This document shows, in pieces, positions 30,554 through 42,197 of a stretch of DNA of 64,000 nt (the stretch's first letter is position 1; each line of letters starts with the position of its first letter). Under the pieces are notes generated by a model. It saw nothing but the letters and a program-made list of their open reading frames with translations, had not been told where the DNA came from and did no database searches. The stretch comes from Pseudomonas sp. S04 (GTDB lineage: Bacteria; Pseudomonadota; Gammaproteobacteria; Pseudomonadales; Pseudomonadaceae), in the NCBI RefSeq assembly GCF_009834545.1, contig NZ_CP019427.1, positions 5,341,501 to 5,405,500 of the forward strand. The letters are read 5' to 3'. Position numbers and translations under genes: made by a program.

Positions 30554-31882
30554 ATGGCCAAGAAGCTTTACATCGAAACCCACGGTTGCCAGATGAACGA
30601 GTACGACAGCTCGCGCATGGTTGATCTGCTGGGTGAACACCAGGCCCTGGAAGTGACTGCCCGCGCCGAAGACGCGGACGTGATTCTGCTCAACACCTGC
30701 TCGATCCGCGAACGTGCCCAGGACCGGGTGTACTCCCAGTTGGGCCGCTGGCGTGAGCTGAAGCTGGCCAACCCGGAGATGGTGATCGCCGTCGGCGGCT
30801 GCGTGGCCAGCCAGGAAGGCGCCGCCATCCGCGACCGCGCGCCCTATGTCGACGTGGTCTTCGGCCCGCAGACCCTGCACCGCCTGCCGGAAATGATCGA
30901 CGCCGCGCGGATCACCAAACTGCCGCAGGTCGATGTCTCGTTTCCGGAAATCGAAAAATTCGACCATCTGCCCGAACCGCGCATCGACGGCCCGAGCGCC
31001 TATGTCTCGGTGATGGAAGGCTGCAGCAAGTACTGCACATTCTGCGTGGTGCCCTATACCCGTGGCGAAGAAGTCAGCCGACCGTTCGATGACGTGATCG
31101 CCGAGATCATTCACCTGGCCGAGAACGGCGTGCGTGAAGTGACCCTGCTGGGGCAGAACGTCAACGGTTATCGCGGCACCACCCACGACGGGCGCCTGGC
31201 AGACCTGGCCGAGCTGATCCGGGTGGTTGCCGCGGTCGATGGCATCGACCGCATCCGCTACACCACGTCCCATCCGCTGGAATTTTCCGACAGCCTGATC
31301 CAGGCTCACGCCGACGTGCCGGAGTTGGTCAAGCACCTGCACTTGCCGGTGCAATCGGGTTCGGACCGAATCCTTTCGGCCATGAAGCGCAACCACACTG
31401 CGCTTGAGTACAAGTCCAAGCTGCGCAAGTTACGCGCCGCCGTACCGGGCATCTGCATCAGCTCGGACTTCATCGTCGGCTTCCCGGGCGAAACCGAGAA
31501 AGACTTCGAACAGACCATGAAGCTGATCGAAGACGTTGGCTTCGATTTCTCCTACTCGTTCGTCTACAGCCAGCGCCCAGGCACCCCGGCCGCCGACCTC
31601 GCCGACGAGACGCCGGAAGAGCTGAAAAAACAGCGCCTGAACGCCCTGCAGCATCGCCTCAACCAGCAAGGCTTCGAAATCAGCCGACAAATGGTCGGAT
31701 CGATCCAGCGGATCCTGGTCACCGATTACTCGAAAAAAGACCCTGGCGAACTGCAGGGGCGCACCGAGAACAACCGTATCGTCAACTTCCGCTGCGACAC
31801 GCCAACCCTGATCGGCCAGTTCGCCGACGTGCACATCGACGCCGCACAGCCGCACTCGCTGCGAGGTTCGCTGATCCAATAA
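30554..31882 (+). CDS. miaB: tRNA-2-methylthio-N6-dimethylallyladenosine synthase
   Basis: A 442-residue radical-SAM methylthiotransferase that converts i6A37 to ms2i6A37 in tRNA. The N-terminal UPF0004 domain binds one 4Fe-4S cluster through Cys12, Cys49 and Cys83. The radical-SAM cluster is bound by C157-x3-C161-x2-C164 in '[16 protein letters not shown]'. A C-terminal TRAM domain covers about 375-440. An upstream in-frame ATG at 30542 is possible, but '[20 protein letters not shown]' fits the usual N-terminus. A perfect REP palindrome follows, then the phoH-like operon. Confidence 0.96.
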   Translation: MAKKLYIETHGCQMNEYDSSRMVDLLGEHQALEVTARAEDADVILLNTCSIRERAQDRVYSQLGRWRELKLANPEMVIAVGGCVASQEGAAIRDRAPYVDVVFGPQTLHRLPEMIDAARITKLPQVDVSFPEIEKFDHLPEPRIDGPSAYVSVMEGCSKYCTFCVVPYTRGEEVSRPFDDVIAEIIHLAENGVREVTLLGQNVNGYRGTTHDGRLADLAELIRVVAAVDGIDRIRYTTSHPLEFSDSLIQAHADVPELVKHLHLPVQSGSDRILSAMKRNHTALEYKSKLRKLRAAVPGICISSDFIVGFPGETEKDFEQTMKLIEDVGFDFSYSFVYSQRPGTPAADLADETPEELKKQRLNALQHRLNQQGFEISRQMVGSIQRILVTDYSKKDPGELQGRTENNRIVNFRCDTPTLIGQFADVHIDAAQPHSLRGSLIQ

Positions 31883-31891
31883 CACCACATT

Positions 31892-31927
31892 CCCCTGTGG
31901 GAGCGAGCAAGCTCGCTCCCACAGGGG
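31892..31927. repeat. Perfect REP palindrome after miaB
   Basis: CCCCTGTGGGAGCGAGC is followed by AA and its exact reverse complement: 17-base arms. It lies ten bases after the miaB stop and would form a very stable 3' hairpin. It belongs to the same GGGAGCGAGC repeat family as the REPINs but has no central spacer. Confidence 0.75.
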
Positions 31928-32027
31928 GAAGGTGTTCAACATTGGTCTGTATAAGAGCTTTCGCACCCAGGCCACTGGCGTTATCCTTGATTTCATCTTA
32001 ATTGCCCAAGGGCGGCTGAAAACAACC

Positions 32028-33032
32028 TTGAACGCACCCATAGAACCGCATCGTTTCATCCTCGAGCCCTTTGAGGCTCACCGCTTCGCCAATCTGTGCG
32101 GGCAATTCGACGAGCATTTGCGCTTGATCGAACAGCGCCTGGCGATCGTGATCCGCAACCGCGGCAATCAGTTCGAACTGATCGGCGAGCTCAAGCACAC
32201 CACCTCGGCGGAAAACCTGCTGCGCCGCCTCTACCGTGAAACCAAGGGTAGTGAGCTGTCGCCGGACATGGTTCACCTGTTCCTGCAGGAATCGGCCGTC
32301 GAAGAGCTGGAAAACCACGCCCCTGCCGAACCCGCCGTAGCCTTGCGCACCAAAAAAGGCATGATTCGCCCTCGCGGCTTGAATCAGCAGCGCTACGTGA
32401 AGGAAATCCTCGGTAACGATATCAACTTCGGGATCGGCCCAGCCGGTACCGGCAAGACCTACCTGGCTGTCGCCTGCGCGGTAGATGCCCTGGAGCGCGA
32501 GCAGATTCGCCGCATCCTGTTGGTGCGCCCGGCGGTCGAAGCTGGCGAGAAACTTGGTTTCCTGCCGGGCGACCTGTCGCAGAAGATCGACCCGTACCTG
32601 CGCCCCCTGTACGACGCCCTGTATGAAATGCTCGGCTTCGAATACGTGGCCAAGCTGATCGAACGCCAGGTCATCGAGGTCGCACCGCTGGCCTACATGC
32701 GTGGTCGCACCCTGAACAACAGCTTCATCATCCTCGACGAAAGCCAGAACACCACGGTGGAACAGATGAAGATGTTCCTGACCCGGATCGGCTTCGGGTC
32801 CACGGCGGTCATCACCGGTGACATCACCCAGGTCGACCTGCCCAAGGGCACCAAGTCCGGGCTCAACCACGTGATTGAAGTGCTCGAGGACGTACCGGGT
32901 ATCAGCTTTACCCACTTCAAGCCCAAAGACGTCGTGCGCCACCCGCTGGTGCAGCGCATAGTCGAAGCCTATGAGCGCTTCGAGAATCGCGTTGCACCCG
33001 ACTCCCCGAAGGACAACCGCCGCGATGCTTGA
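32028..33032 (+). CDS. ybeZ: PhoH-like ATPase (YbeZ)
   Basis: A 334-residue P-loop ATPase. The probable start is the TTG at 32028, giving '[32 protein letters not shown]', which matches the family N-terminus; the frame is open back to 31932. An N-terminal RNA-binding-like region (about 1-110) precedes Walker A '[13 protein letters not shown]' at about residue 135 and Walker B '[11 protein letters not shown]'. '[11 protein letters not shown]' is a conserved sensor motif. YbeZ works with the endoribonuclease YbeY in 16S rRNA maturation. The gene overlaps ybeY by eight bases. Confidence 0.93.
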   Translation: MNAPIEPHRFILEPFEAHRFANLCGQFDEHLRLIEQRLAIVIRNRGNQFELIGELKHTTSAENLLRRLYRETKGSELSPDMVHLFLQESAVEELENHAPAEPAVALRTKKGMIRPRGLNQQRYVKEILGNDINFGIGPAGTGKTYLAVACAVDALEREQIRRILLVRPAVEAGEKLGFLPGDLSQKIDPYLRPLYDALYEMLGFEYVAKLIERQVIEVAPLAYMRGRTLNNSFIILDESQNTTVEQMKMFLTRIGFGSTAVITGDITQVDLPKGTKSGLNHVIEVLEDVPGISFTHFKPKDVVRHPLVQRIVEAYERFENRVAPDSPKDNRRDA

Positions 33033-33519
33033 GCTTGACCTGCAGCTTGCCACCGAGGGCAACGCCCCCAGCGAAGCCCAATTCCGCCAATGGTGCGAGC
33101 TGGCCCTGCGCCAGCGCACGGCCGACTCGGAAATGACCATTCGCCTGGTCGATGAAGCCGAAGGCCGTGAGCTCAATCACACCTGGCGTCAGAAAGATTA
33201 CGCAACCAACGTCCTGTCGTTCCCGGCCGACGTGCCCGACGAGTTTCTCGACATCCCACTGCTGGGCGATCTGGTGATCTGCGTGGCCGTGGTCGAGCGT
33301 GAAGCCGCCGAGCAAGGCAAGGCGCTGGACGCCCATTGGGCTCACCTGGTGATTCACGGCTGCTTGCATCTGCTTGGTTACGACCATATAGATGACGAGG
33401 AAGCCGAGGAAATGGAAGCACTGGAACGAACGTTGCTTGCCGAACTGGGTCATCCGGACCCTTACGCAGACGACGAAACCGAACTATCCCCTACTGTTAC
33501 AACAAAGGATTCAGAGTAA
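33025..33519 (+). CDS. ybeY: Endoribonuclease YbeY
   Basis: A 164-residue zinc endoribonuclease for 16S rRNA 3'-end maturation and ribosome quality control. The zinc site [11 protein letters not shown] places His111, His115 and His121, and Arg56 lies in the conserved '[17 protein letters not shown]'. The ATG at 33025 overlaps the ybeZ stop; a frame open to 32971 is not needed. The order ybeZ-ybeY-corC-lnt is conserved across gammaproteobacteria and suggests one operon. Confidence 0.95.
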   Translation: MLELDLQLATEGNAPSEAQFRQWCELALRQRTADSEMTIRLVDEAEGRELNHTWRQKDYATNVLSFPADVPDEFLDIPLLGDLVICVAVVEREAAEQGKALDAHWAHLVIHGCLHLLGYDHIDDEEAEEMEALERTLLAELGHPDPYADDETELSPTVTTKDSE

Positions 33520-33524
33520 TCGCT

Positions 33525-34364
33525 ATGAGCGAAGATCGATCGAGCAACGGGCAGAAGTCATGGCTGGGTAAGCTCACCCAGGCTTTTGCCCACGAGCCGA
33601 AGAACCGTCAGGAGCTCCTGGAGCTGCTGCGCGATGCCCATCAGAACAAGTTGCTGGACAGCGAAGCGCTGGCCATCGTCGAAGGCGCCATCCAGGTGGC
33701 TGACCTGCAAGTGCGCGACATCATGGTGCCGCGCTCGCAGATGGTCAGCATCAAGGCGACCCAGACTCCCCGTGAGTTCCTGCCAGCCGTGGTCGACTCG
33801 GCTCACTCGCGCTATCCGGTGATCGGCGAAAGCCACGATGACGTGATGGGCGTATTGCTGGCCAAGGACTTGCTGCCGTTGATCCTCAAGGAAAACGGCG
33901 ACAGCTTCAACATCAAGGACCTGCTGCGCCCGGCCACTTTCGTGCCGGAGTCCAAGCGCCTGAATGTGCTGCTGCGTGAGTTCCGCGCCAACCATAACCA
34001 CATGGCCATCGTCATCGACGAATACGGCGGAGTGGCGGGCCTGGTGACCATCGAAGACGTGCTGGAACAGATCGTCGGCGATATCGAGGACGAGCACGAT
34101 GTCGAAGAAGACAGCTACATCAAGCCCCTGCCCAGCGGCGACTTCCTGATCAAGGCCCTGACGCCGATCGAGAACTTCAATGAGTTCTTCGACAGCGAAT
34201 TCTCCGACGATGAGTTCGATACCGTAGGCGGCCTGGTGATGAGCGCGTTCGGGCATCTGCCAAAACGCAACGAAATCACGGAAATCGGCGCCTATCGCTT
34301 TCGCATCCTCAATGCCGACAGCCGTCGTATCCACTTGCTGCGCCTGACACCTATCGCCCGGTAA
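33525..34364 (+). CDS. corC: HlyC/CorC family CBS-domain protein
   Basis: A 279-residue cytosolic protein. After a short N-terminal helix region ('NRQELLELLRDAHQNKLLDSEALAIVEGAIQVADLQVRDIMVPRSQM') there are two CBS domains (about 68-190). The second contains 'HMAIVIDEYGGVAGLVTIEDVLEQIVGDIEDEHD'. The C-terminal CorC_HlyC domain is at about 200-279. This is the soluble YbeX/CorC form without the DUF21 membrane domain. It has been linked to Mg/Co efflux and, more recently, ribosome metabolism. It starts five bases after ybeY ends and is 15 bases before lnt. Confidence 0.93.
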   Translation: MSEDRSSNGQKSWLGKLTQAFAHEPKNRQELLELLRDAHQNKLLDSEALAIVEGAIQVADLQVRDIMVPRSQMVSIKATQTPREFLPAVVDSAHSRYPVIGESHDDVMGVLLAKDLLPLILKENGDSFNIKDLLRPATFVPESKRLNVLLREFRANHNHMAIVIDEYGGVAGLVTIEDVLEQIVGDIEDEHDVEEDSYIKPLPSGDFLIKALTPIENFNEFFDSEFSDDEFDTVGGLVMSAFGHLPKRNEITEIGAYRFRILNADSRRIHLLRLTPIAR

Positions 34365-34379
34365 CCCCTAAGGATCGAA

Positions 34380-35903
34380 ATGCGCTGGATAACCCGCCCC
34401 GGCTGGCCCGGTAACCTGCTGGCCGTGGCGGCCGGTGCAATCACCACCCTGGCGCTGGCGCCGTTCGATATCTGGCCGCTGGCACTGCTGGCGGCCGGCT
34501 TGTTCTATGCCGGCCTGCGCCATCTGACCCCGCGCCAGGCACTGGGGCGCGGCTGGTGCTTCGGTTTCGGCCTGTTCGGCGCCGGTACCAGCTGGATCTA
34601 CTACAGCATCCACCACTTCGGCGGCGCCTCGATGCTGCTCGCCGGCTTCCTGATGCTGCTGTTCACCGCGGCGATCGCCTGGTTCTTCGCCCTGCCCGCC
34701 TGGGTCTGGGCGCGCTGGCTGCGCCGTAACGAAGCGCCGCTGGCCGACGCCCTGGCCTTTGCCGCCTTGTGGGTGGCCCAGGAAGCATTCCGCGGCTGGT
34801 TCCTTACCGGCTTCCCCTGGCTCTATTCCGGCTACAGCCAGCTCGATGGCCCGCTGTCCGGCCTGGCGCCAGTGGGTGGGATGTGGCTGGTGTCGTTCAC
34901 CATCGCCCTGACCGCAGCGCTGCTGTGCAACGCGCCACGCCTGCTACGCAACCGCCGCCCTGGTTTCATCGCCGCCGGCGTGGTGCTGCTGGTCGGCCCA
35001 TGGGCGGCGGGCATCGCACTCAAGGGCCACGCCTGGACCAGCCCGTCCGGCGAGCCGTTGAGCGTGGCGGCCATTCAAGGCAACGTCGAACAAAGCATGA
35101 AGTGGGACCCGGCGCAGCTCAACTCGCAGTTGGCGCTGTACCGCGACATGAGCCTGAGCTCCAAGCGCGTCGACCTGCTGATCTGGCCGGAAACCGCGGT
35201 GCCGGTACTCAAGGAGTCCGCCGAGGGCTACCTGAGCATGATGGGCACCTTTGCTGCCGAGCGGAATTCGGCGCTGATCACCGGTGTGCCGATTCGCCAG
35301 GTGGTGCACCAGGAAAAACGCTTCTACAACGGCATTACCGTGGTCGGTGAAGGTGACGGCACCTACCTCAAGCAAAAGCTGGTGCCGTTTGGTGAATACG
35401 TGCCTCTGCAGGACGTGCTGCGTGGCCTGATCGCCTTCTTCGACCTGCCGATGTCAGACTTTGCCCGTGGCCCGGCCGACCAGCCGATGCTGCAAGCCAA
35501 GGGCTACCAGATAGCCCCGTTCATCTGCTACGAAGTGGTCTACCCGGAGTTTGCCGCGAGCCTGTCAGCGCGCAGCGACCTGCTGCTGACCATCAGCAAC
35601 GACACTTGGTTCGGCACCTCCATCGGCCCGCTGCAGCACCTGCAGATGGCGCAGATGCGCGCGCTGGAAGCCGGGCGCTGGATGATTCGAGCGACCAACA
35701 ATGGCGTCACCGGGCTGATCGACCCATTCGGCAAGATCACCGTGCAGATCCCGCAATTCGAGCGCGGCATCCTCTACGGCGAGGTGGTGCCGATGCACAA
35801 CCTGACACCGTACCTGCAATGGCGCTCGTGGCCGCTGATCGTCCTCTGCCTATTGCTGTTTGGCTGGGCACTGCTGGCCAGCCGGATGGCCAAGACCGTC
35901 TAG
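34380..35903 (+). CDS. lnt: Apolipoprotein N-acyltransferase
   Basis: A 507-residue inner-membrane enzyme that adds the third acyl chain to lipoproteins. About six helices in the first 210 residues and one at the C-terminus (about 480-500) flank a periplasmic nitrilase-like domain. The catalytic triad is visible as Glu in 'LLIWPETAVP', Lys in 'YLKQKLVPFGEYVPL' and Cys in 'FICYEVVYPEFAAS'. 'GTSWIYYSIHHFGG' and 'TGFPWLYSGYSQ' are conserved membrane-face motifs. It is the last gene of the ybeZ operon. Several lipoproteins in this window (LptE, RlpA, SltB3 and others) would be substrates. Confidence 0.95.
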   Translation: MRWITRPGWPGNLLAVAAGAITTLALAPFDIWPLALLAAGLFYAGLRHLTPRQALGRGWCFGFGLFGAGTSWIYYSIHHFGGASMLLAGFLMLLFTAAIAWFFALPAWVWARWLRRNEAPLADALAFAALWVAQEAFRGWFLTGFPWLYSGYSQLDGPLSGLAPVGGMWLVSFTIALTAALLCNAPRLLRNRRPGFIAAGVVLLVGPWAAGIALKGHAWTSPSGEPLSVAAIQGNVEQSMKWDPAQLNSQLALYRDMSLSSKRVDLLIWPETAVPVLKESAEGYLSMMGTFAAERNSALITGVPIRQVVHQEKRFYNGITVVGEGDGTYLKQKLVPFGEYVPLQDVLRGLIAFFDLPMSDFARGPADQPMLQAKGYQIAPFICYEVVYPEFAASLSARSDLLLTISNDTWFGTSIGPLQHLQMAQMRALEAGRWMIRATNNGVTGLIDPFGKITVQIPQFERGILYGEVVPMHNLTPYLQWRSWPLIVLCLLLFGWALLASRMAKTV

Positions 35904-35916
35904 AACCGAACCCGCC

Positions 35917-35943
35917 CCTTGTAGGTGCTGGCTTGCCAGCGAA
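35917..35943. repeat. Single diverged REP unit
   Basis: CCCTTGTAGGTGCTGGCTTG followed by CCAGCGA resembles half of the REP family. It lies between the convergent lnt and YdcF genes. Confidence 0.5.
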
Positions 35944-35965
35944 CGCCTGCAAGGGGTGCAACGGG

Positions 35966-36733
35966 TCATCGATAAAACAACGCATACCCCGCCTGCCCCG
36001 CCGCCTCATTCAACAACTGCCCGGAGCGCCAGATCGACTTGAAGGTCGGTAGCCAGCCACCCAGTGGCTCGGCATTGGCGTTATCGCTGCCCAAAAAGCC
36101 CATTGGCGCCGGCACCACGCTCAATCCCGCGGCCTCAAAACTCCAGACACTGCGCGGCATGTGCCAGGCCTGGGTCACCACCACTACGCGCTTCAAGCCC
36201 AACGGTTGCAGCAGTTCGGCGGTGAACTGGGCGTTTTCCCAGGTCGTGCGGCTGCGCCCTTCCTGCCAGCGCACCGTGACCCCGAAATCTTCCTGCAGCG
36301 AATCGGCCATCAGCTTGGCCTCGGTCGGCGGCGTGCCGTAATGCAGGCCGCCACTGGTCAGTACCGGCAAACCCGAAGCCTTGGCCAGGCGCGCCGCATA
36401 GCGTTCACGCTCCAACGCCACGCCCGTGGGCTGGTCGGAACCCCAGGCCGGGTCGCCTCGCTCACGACCAGCGCCCAACACCACGATCACATCCGCGCGC
36501 TCGGCCAGGCTCGCCCACTCACTGCGCGCCAGCGCCGGTTCACGCTCAAGAGCCTTGGCGCCCCATTGCACCATTACCGGCAAGCTCATCAGCCAGAATC
36601 CACCGGCACCCAGGACAAAACACAGGGTTGCCAGACGCGGCCGGGAACGGCGAAACCACCAGGCTAGCGCCAGCAGCAGCAAAAGAATGCCGGGCGGCAT
36701 GAGCAGTTGTTTGACCAAGTAACGAAAAGGCAT
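35966..36733 (-). CDS. YdcF/ElyC-SanA family membrane protein (DUF218)
   Basis: A 255-residue protein. Two N-terminal hydrophobic helices (about 8-26 and 33-53) precede a DUF218 domain in the periplasm. The domain shows 'DVIVVLGAGRERGDPAWG', 'PVLTSGGLHYGTPPTEAKLMADSL', 'QEGRSRTTWENAQFTAELL' and 'VVVTQAWHMPRSVWSFEAAGL', the usual acidic and His motifs. Members such as ElyC/SanA affect envelope integrity and peptidoglycan precursor use at low temperature. Placement near lnt and the cell-wall genes fits, but the function here is inferred. Confidence 0.87.
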   Translation of the reverse strand: MPFRYLVKQLLMPPGILLLLLALAWWFRRSRPRLATLCFVLGAGGFWLMSLPVMVQWGAKALEREPALARSEWASLAERADVIVVLGAGRERGDPAWGSDQPTGVALERERYAARLAKASGLPVLTSGGLHYGTPPTEAKLMADSLQEDFGVTVRWQEGRSRTTWENAQFTAELLQPLGLKRVVVVTQAWHMPRSVWSFEAAGLSVVPAPMGFLGSDNANAEPLGGWLPTFKSIWRSGQLLNEAAGQAGYALFYR

Positions 36734-36869
36734 CGAGCATCTCCAAAGATGCCCGAAGCCTAAGTGGGTTGAAGTAAAGCGACAACCAAGGTGACGGACC
36801 TTTTCATCAAAAAACCATCACCGGTGACTTCATGTGCCCGCTCGGGGCGACAAACACGTACCTGATCAC

Positions 36870-37190
36870 TTACTTGACCTGCAGGGACCGGACCTTTACC
36901 GCGTCGCTGCCAGGTGCCTTGTCTTTCAACCAGATGACTTTGGCCGAACGAGGGGCATCGTTGTGCTTCACTGCTGTTGACAAGACTCCATGCGCCTCGC
37001 GTTCACTACGGTCCAGATAAGCCTTGATCAGATCGAACTCTGCGCGGCTCAACCCGCGAAGTTCCAGTTCCAGCGGACGCTCATCACGCAACCGCCCGGC
37101 GGTCTTTACCGCGTCCAGGGCCATCCCCAGACGATCTATCAGTTTTTCGTACAACTCGGGTTGCGTAACTTTTGTTTGCGACTCAACCAT
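36870..37190 (-). CDS. Conserved hypothetical protein (106 aa)
   Basis: A 106-residue, charged, probably cytosolic protein beginning 'MVESQTKVTQPELYEKLIDRLGMALD'. It has no signal peptide or membrane segment. Two helical blocks, 'ELRGLSRAEFDLIKAYLDRSEREAHG' and the first 30 residues, suggest a small alpha-helical fold. The C-terminus is basic ('KDKAPGSDAVKVRSLQVK'). I do not recognise the family. It lies alone between the YdcF gene and leuS, divergent from leuS. Codon usage looks like the neighbours. Confidence 0.7.
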   Translation of the reverse strand: MVESQTKVTQPELYEKLIDRLGMALDAVKTAGRLRDERPLELELRGLSRAEFDLIKAYLDRSEREAHGVLSTAVKHNDAPRSAKVIWLKDKAPGSDAVKVRSLQVK

Positions 37191-37452
37191 CCCTCACCTC
37201 ATTGAAGATAAGACCTACTCCCCAACTAGAGCTTAGCTTCGTCGCACAAACCGGCCGCGCGCCGCGACCAACGGCCCCAGCTGTGGTTAACGCGGCGCAA
37301 TCAGGGTTTCCCTAGGCCGAGTACGGTCATGTATGCTACGGCGCTTCCTGTAACTCCACTTCCAGCTCGGCTGGGCATCGAAAACGCCACATGTGGCGCA
37401 ATCCAGGTCCAGCGTTGCATTGAAGAGGATTAGGCCACCCCTAATCAGTTAA

Positions 37453-40068
<2,616 letters not shown>

Positions 40069-40155
40069 TTGGAGCAGGTGCCAGGCCCGGCCTGGCACCG
40101 AACAAAACCTTTCGGGCGCCATAGCGGCCCACATGGTTTCAAGGGGAGCAACAAG

Positions 40156-40761
40156 ATGATCAAACGCAATCTGCTGGTGATGGGCCTCGCGGTCCTGCTG
40201 AGCGCCTGCGGTTTCCAGCTGCGCGGCACCGGTACTACCGCACTGGCAATCAAGGAACTCGACCTGAGCGCACGTAACGCCTATGGCGAAACCGTGGTCA
40301 TGATGCGCCAGGTATTGCAAAGCAGCGGCGTCAACGTGGTTACTGGTGCACCGTACAAACTGGTGTTCACCGACGAACAGACCACCCAGCGCAGCCTGAG
40401 CTACTCCGGTGCCGGGCGGACCGCCGAGAACGAACTGACCACGGTGCTCAACTACCAGATCGTTGGCCAGAACAACCTGTCGCTGATCAGCGACAAACTG
40501 CAGGTGCAGAAGGTTGTCATGCACGATGGCAGCAACATCACCGGCTCCGTCCAGGAAGAAGACGAAGCCCGCAAGGAAATACGTCGCGACCTGGTGCAGC
40601 GCATGATGTTGCGCTTGCAGCAACTGACCCCGGCCCAGCTGGATCAACTGCAGCAGACCGCTGACGCCCGCGCCAAAGCCGAAGCCGATGCTCTGGAAGC
40701 GGCGCAACAGACTGAAGCGAACACCCCGCGCCAGTCGCCGCTGCAAGTCCCTGCCGAGTAA
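40156..40761 (+). CDS. lptE: LPS assembly lipoprotein LptE
   Basis: A 201-residue outer-membrane lipoprotein that plugs the LptD barrel. The ATG at 40156 follows AAGGGGAGCAACAAG. The lipobox 'LLSAC' puts the acylated Cys at 18, followed by 'GFQLRGTG', the hallmark of LptE. The domain runs to about residue 160, and the C-terminus is a Gln/Ala-rich helix ending 'PRQSPLQVPAE'. It lies 87 bases after leuS and 39 bases before holA, the conserved gammaproteobacterial order. Confidence 0.94.
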   Translation: MIKRNLLVMGLAVLLSACGFQLRGTGTTALAIKELDLSARNAYGETVVMMRQVLQSSGVNVVTGAPYKLVFTDEQTTQRSLSYSGAGRTAENELTTVLNYQIVGQNNLSLISDKLQVQKVVMHDGSNITGSVQEEDEARKEIRRDLVQRMMLRLQQLTPAQLDQLQQTADARAKAEADALEAAQQTEANTPRQSPLQVPAE

Positions 40762-40800
40762 GTCTTACGGGGCGCCTGTGCGCCCCGTTTGCCCCGCCCT

Positions 40801-41838
40801 ATGAAACTCGCCCCCGCCCAACTCGCCAAACACCTGCAAGGCGCCCTCGCGCCGGTCTACATCATCAGCGGCGATGACCCGCTGCTCTGCCAGGAAGCCG
40901 CCGACGCCATTCGCTCGTCTGCCCGCCAGCAAGGTTTTGATGAACGCCAGGTCTTCAGCGCCGATGCCAGCTTTGACTGGGGCACGCTGCTGCAAGCCGG
41001 CGCCAGCATGTCGTTGTTCGCCGAAAAACGCCTGCTGGAGCTGCGCTTGCCGTCCGGCAAACCGGGGGACAAGGGTGCCGCGGCCCTGATGGAGTACTGC
41101 TCGCGTCCGGCCGAAGACACCTTGCTGCTGATCAGCCTGCCCAAGCTCGACGGCAGTGCGCAGAAAACCAAATGGGGCAAGGCCCTGGTCGAAGGCGCGC
41201 AGACCCAGTTCGTGCAGATCTGGCCGGTGGACGCCAACCAGTTGCCGCAGTGGATTCGCCAACGCCTGTCCCAGGCCGGACTCAGCGCCAGCCAGGATGC
41301 CGTTGAACTGATTGCCGCCCGCGTCGAAGGCAACCTGCTGGCGGCCGCCCAGGAGATCGAAAAGCTCAAGCTGATGGCTGAGGGCGGGCAGATCACGGTC
41401 GAAACGGTGCAAGCGGCCGTGGCCGATAGCGCGCGCTTCGATGTGTTCGGGCTCACCGATGCGATTCTCAACGGTGAAGCCGCCCACGCCCTGCGCATGC
41501 TCGAAGGCTTGCGTGGTGAGGGCGTGGAACCACCGGTGATTCTCTGGGCCCTGGCCCGTGAGCTGCGCCTGCTGGCCAACCTGTCGCTGCAATACAGCCA
41601 GGGCGTGCCGCTGGACAAAGCCTTCAGCCAGGCCCGACCACCGGTATGGGACAAACGCAAACCGCTGATGAGCAAGGCCCTGCAACGCTACTCGGCGCCC
41701 CGCTGGGCGCAACTGCTGCTCGAAGCGCAACGCATCGACGCGCAGATCAAGGGCCAGGCCGCGGGCTCACCGTGGATGAGCCTCAGCCGCCTGTCGTTGC
41801 TGATGGCCGGCCAGCGCCTGATGCTACCCGCCGAGTAA
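40801..41838 (+). CDS. holA: DNA polymerase III subunit delta
   Basis: A 345-residue clamp-loader subunit that opens the beta clamp. It starts 'MKLAPAQLAKHLQGALAPVYIISGDDPLLCQEAADAIR'. The beta-binding region is near 'MSLFAEKRLLELRLPSGKPGDKGAAAL'. Domain II/III motifs include 'RVEGNLLAAAQEIEKLKLM' and 'ARFDVFGLTDAILNGE', and the C-terminal collar helix domain ends 'LSRLSLLMAGQRLML'. There is no P-loop, as expected for delta. It is the last gene of leuS-lptE-holA. Confidence 0.95.
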   Translation: MKLAPAQLAKHLQGALAPVYIISGDDPLLCQEAADAIRSSARQQGFDERQVFSADASFDWGTLLQAGASMSLFAEKRLLELRLPSGKPGDKGAAALMEYCSRPAEDTLLLISLPKLDGSAQKTKWGKALVEGAQTQFVQIWPVDANQLPQWIRQRLSQAGLSASQDAVELIAARVEGNLLAAAQEIEKLKLMAEGGQITVETVQAAVADSARFDVFGLTDAILNGEAAHALRMLEGLRGEGVEPPVILWALARELRLLANLSLQYSQGVPLDKAFSQARPPVWDKRKPLMSKALQRYSAPRWAQLLLEAQRIDAQIKGQAAGSPWMSLSRLSLLMAGQRLMLPAE

Positions 41839-41840
41839 TC

Positions 41841-41877
41841 TTGTAGCAGCTACCGCAGGCTTCGCCAGCGGCTACAA
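41841..41877. repeat. Hairpin repeat after holA
   Basis: TTGTAGC and GCTACAA arms enclose AGCTACCGCAGGCTTCGCC. It resembles the GTAGCAGCTG-type repeat at 5891-6015 rather than the GGGAGC type. It begins two bases after the holA stop and may act as a 3' hairpin. Confidence 0.55.
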
Positions 41878-41897
41878 ATCGTCCGGGCGCGAAAGGT

Positions 41898-41912
41898 CCT
41901 ACATAATGTAGG
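41898..41912. promoter_or_regulatory. 15-base palindrome upstream of arfA
   Basis: CCTACAT-A-ATGTAGG is a perfect palindrome 68 bases before the arfA ATG. It contains CATAAT (41902-41907), a possible -10 box, so a bound dimer could block transcription. Confidence 0.35.
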
Positions 41913-41980
41913 GGCTAGACAGTTCCCTCACTTCAGCCGATGATTCGCCCCGCACCACCCACCCCAGGAGTACACCGCCC

Positions 41981-42136
41981 ATGAGCAGAAAACAGCGGCC
42001 CAACAAGGCCAAATCCATCGTCGCCCAGCCATTGTTCCGCAGCCGCCAGGAACAACCGGCCAAGGGCAAAGGCAGCTACCGCCGCGAAGCCTTCCAGTCT
42101 AAAAGCTGGGAGGCTTCTTACTTTCTGGCCGCTTGA
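41981..42136 (+). CDS. arfA: Alternative ribosome-rescue factor ArfA
   Basis: A 51-residue protein, ATG at 41981 after CCAGGAG. It contains 'PLFRSRQEQPAKGKGSYRREAF' and 'SWEASYFLAA', which align with E. coli ArfA '[20 protein letters not shown]' and 'NWEAS'. ArfA recruits RF2 to ribosomes stalled on non-stop mRNA when tmRNA fails. The gene carries a 12-base-pair hairpin inside its coding sequence (42086-42117). E. coli arfA has a comparable hairpin, so its own mRNA becomes non-stop and is policed by tmRNA. The full-length product ends LAA, like the ssrA degradation tag. Confidence 0.88.
   Translation: MSRKQRPNKAKSIVAQPLFRSRQEQPAKGKGSYRREAFQSKSWEASYFLAA
42086..42124 (+). terminator. Hairpin inside the arfA coding sequence
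   Basis: GAAGCCTTCCAG (42086-42097), an 8-base loop and CTGGGAGGCTTC (42106-42117) form twelve pairs with one G-U. TTACTTT follows. It begins at codon 36 and ends in codon 46, before the stop at 42134-42136. It can terminate transcription or be cut by RNase III, leaving arfA mRNA without a stop codon. Confidence 0.7.
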
Positions 42137-42197
42137 AGCGCAGCACCCCCTCGACATGTTAAGGTCGGCACCTGATTCGTATTCTCTGGACCTGTGC

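Noticed and set aside
36815..36836. TCACCGGTGA next to an A-run as terminator of the 106-residue hypothetical gene
   Set aside because: The stem would be only a few pairs with a proper loop; the T-run on the minus strand is suggestive but the hairpin is not.
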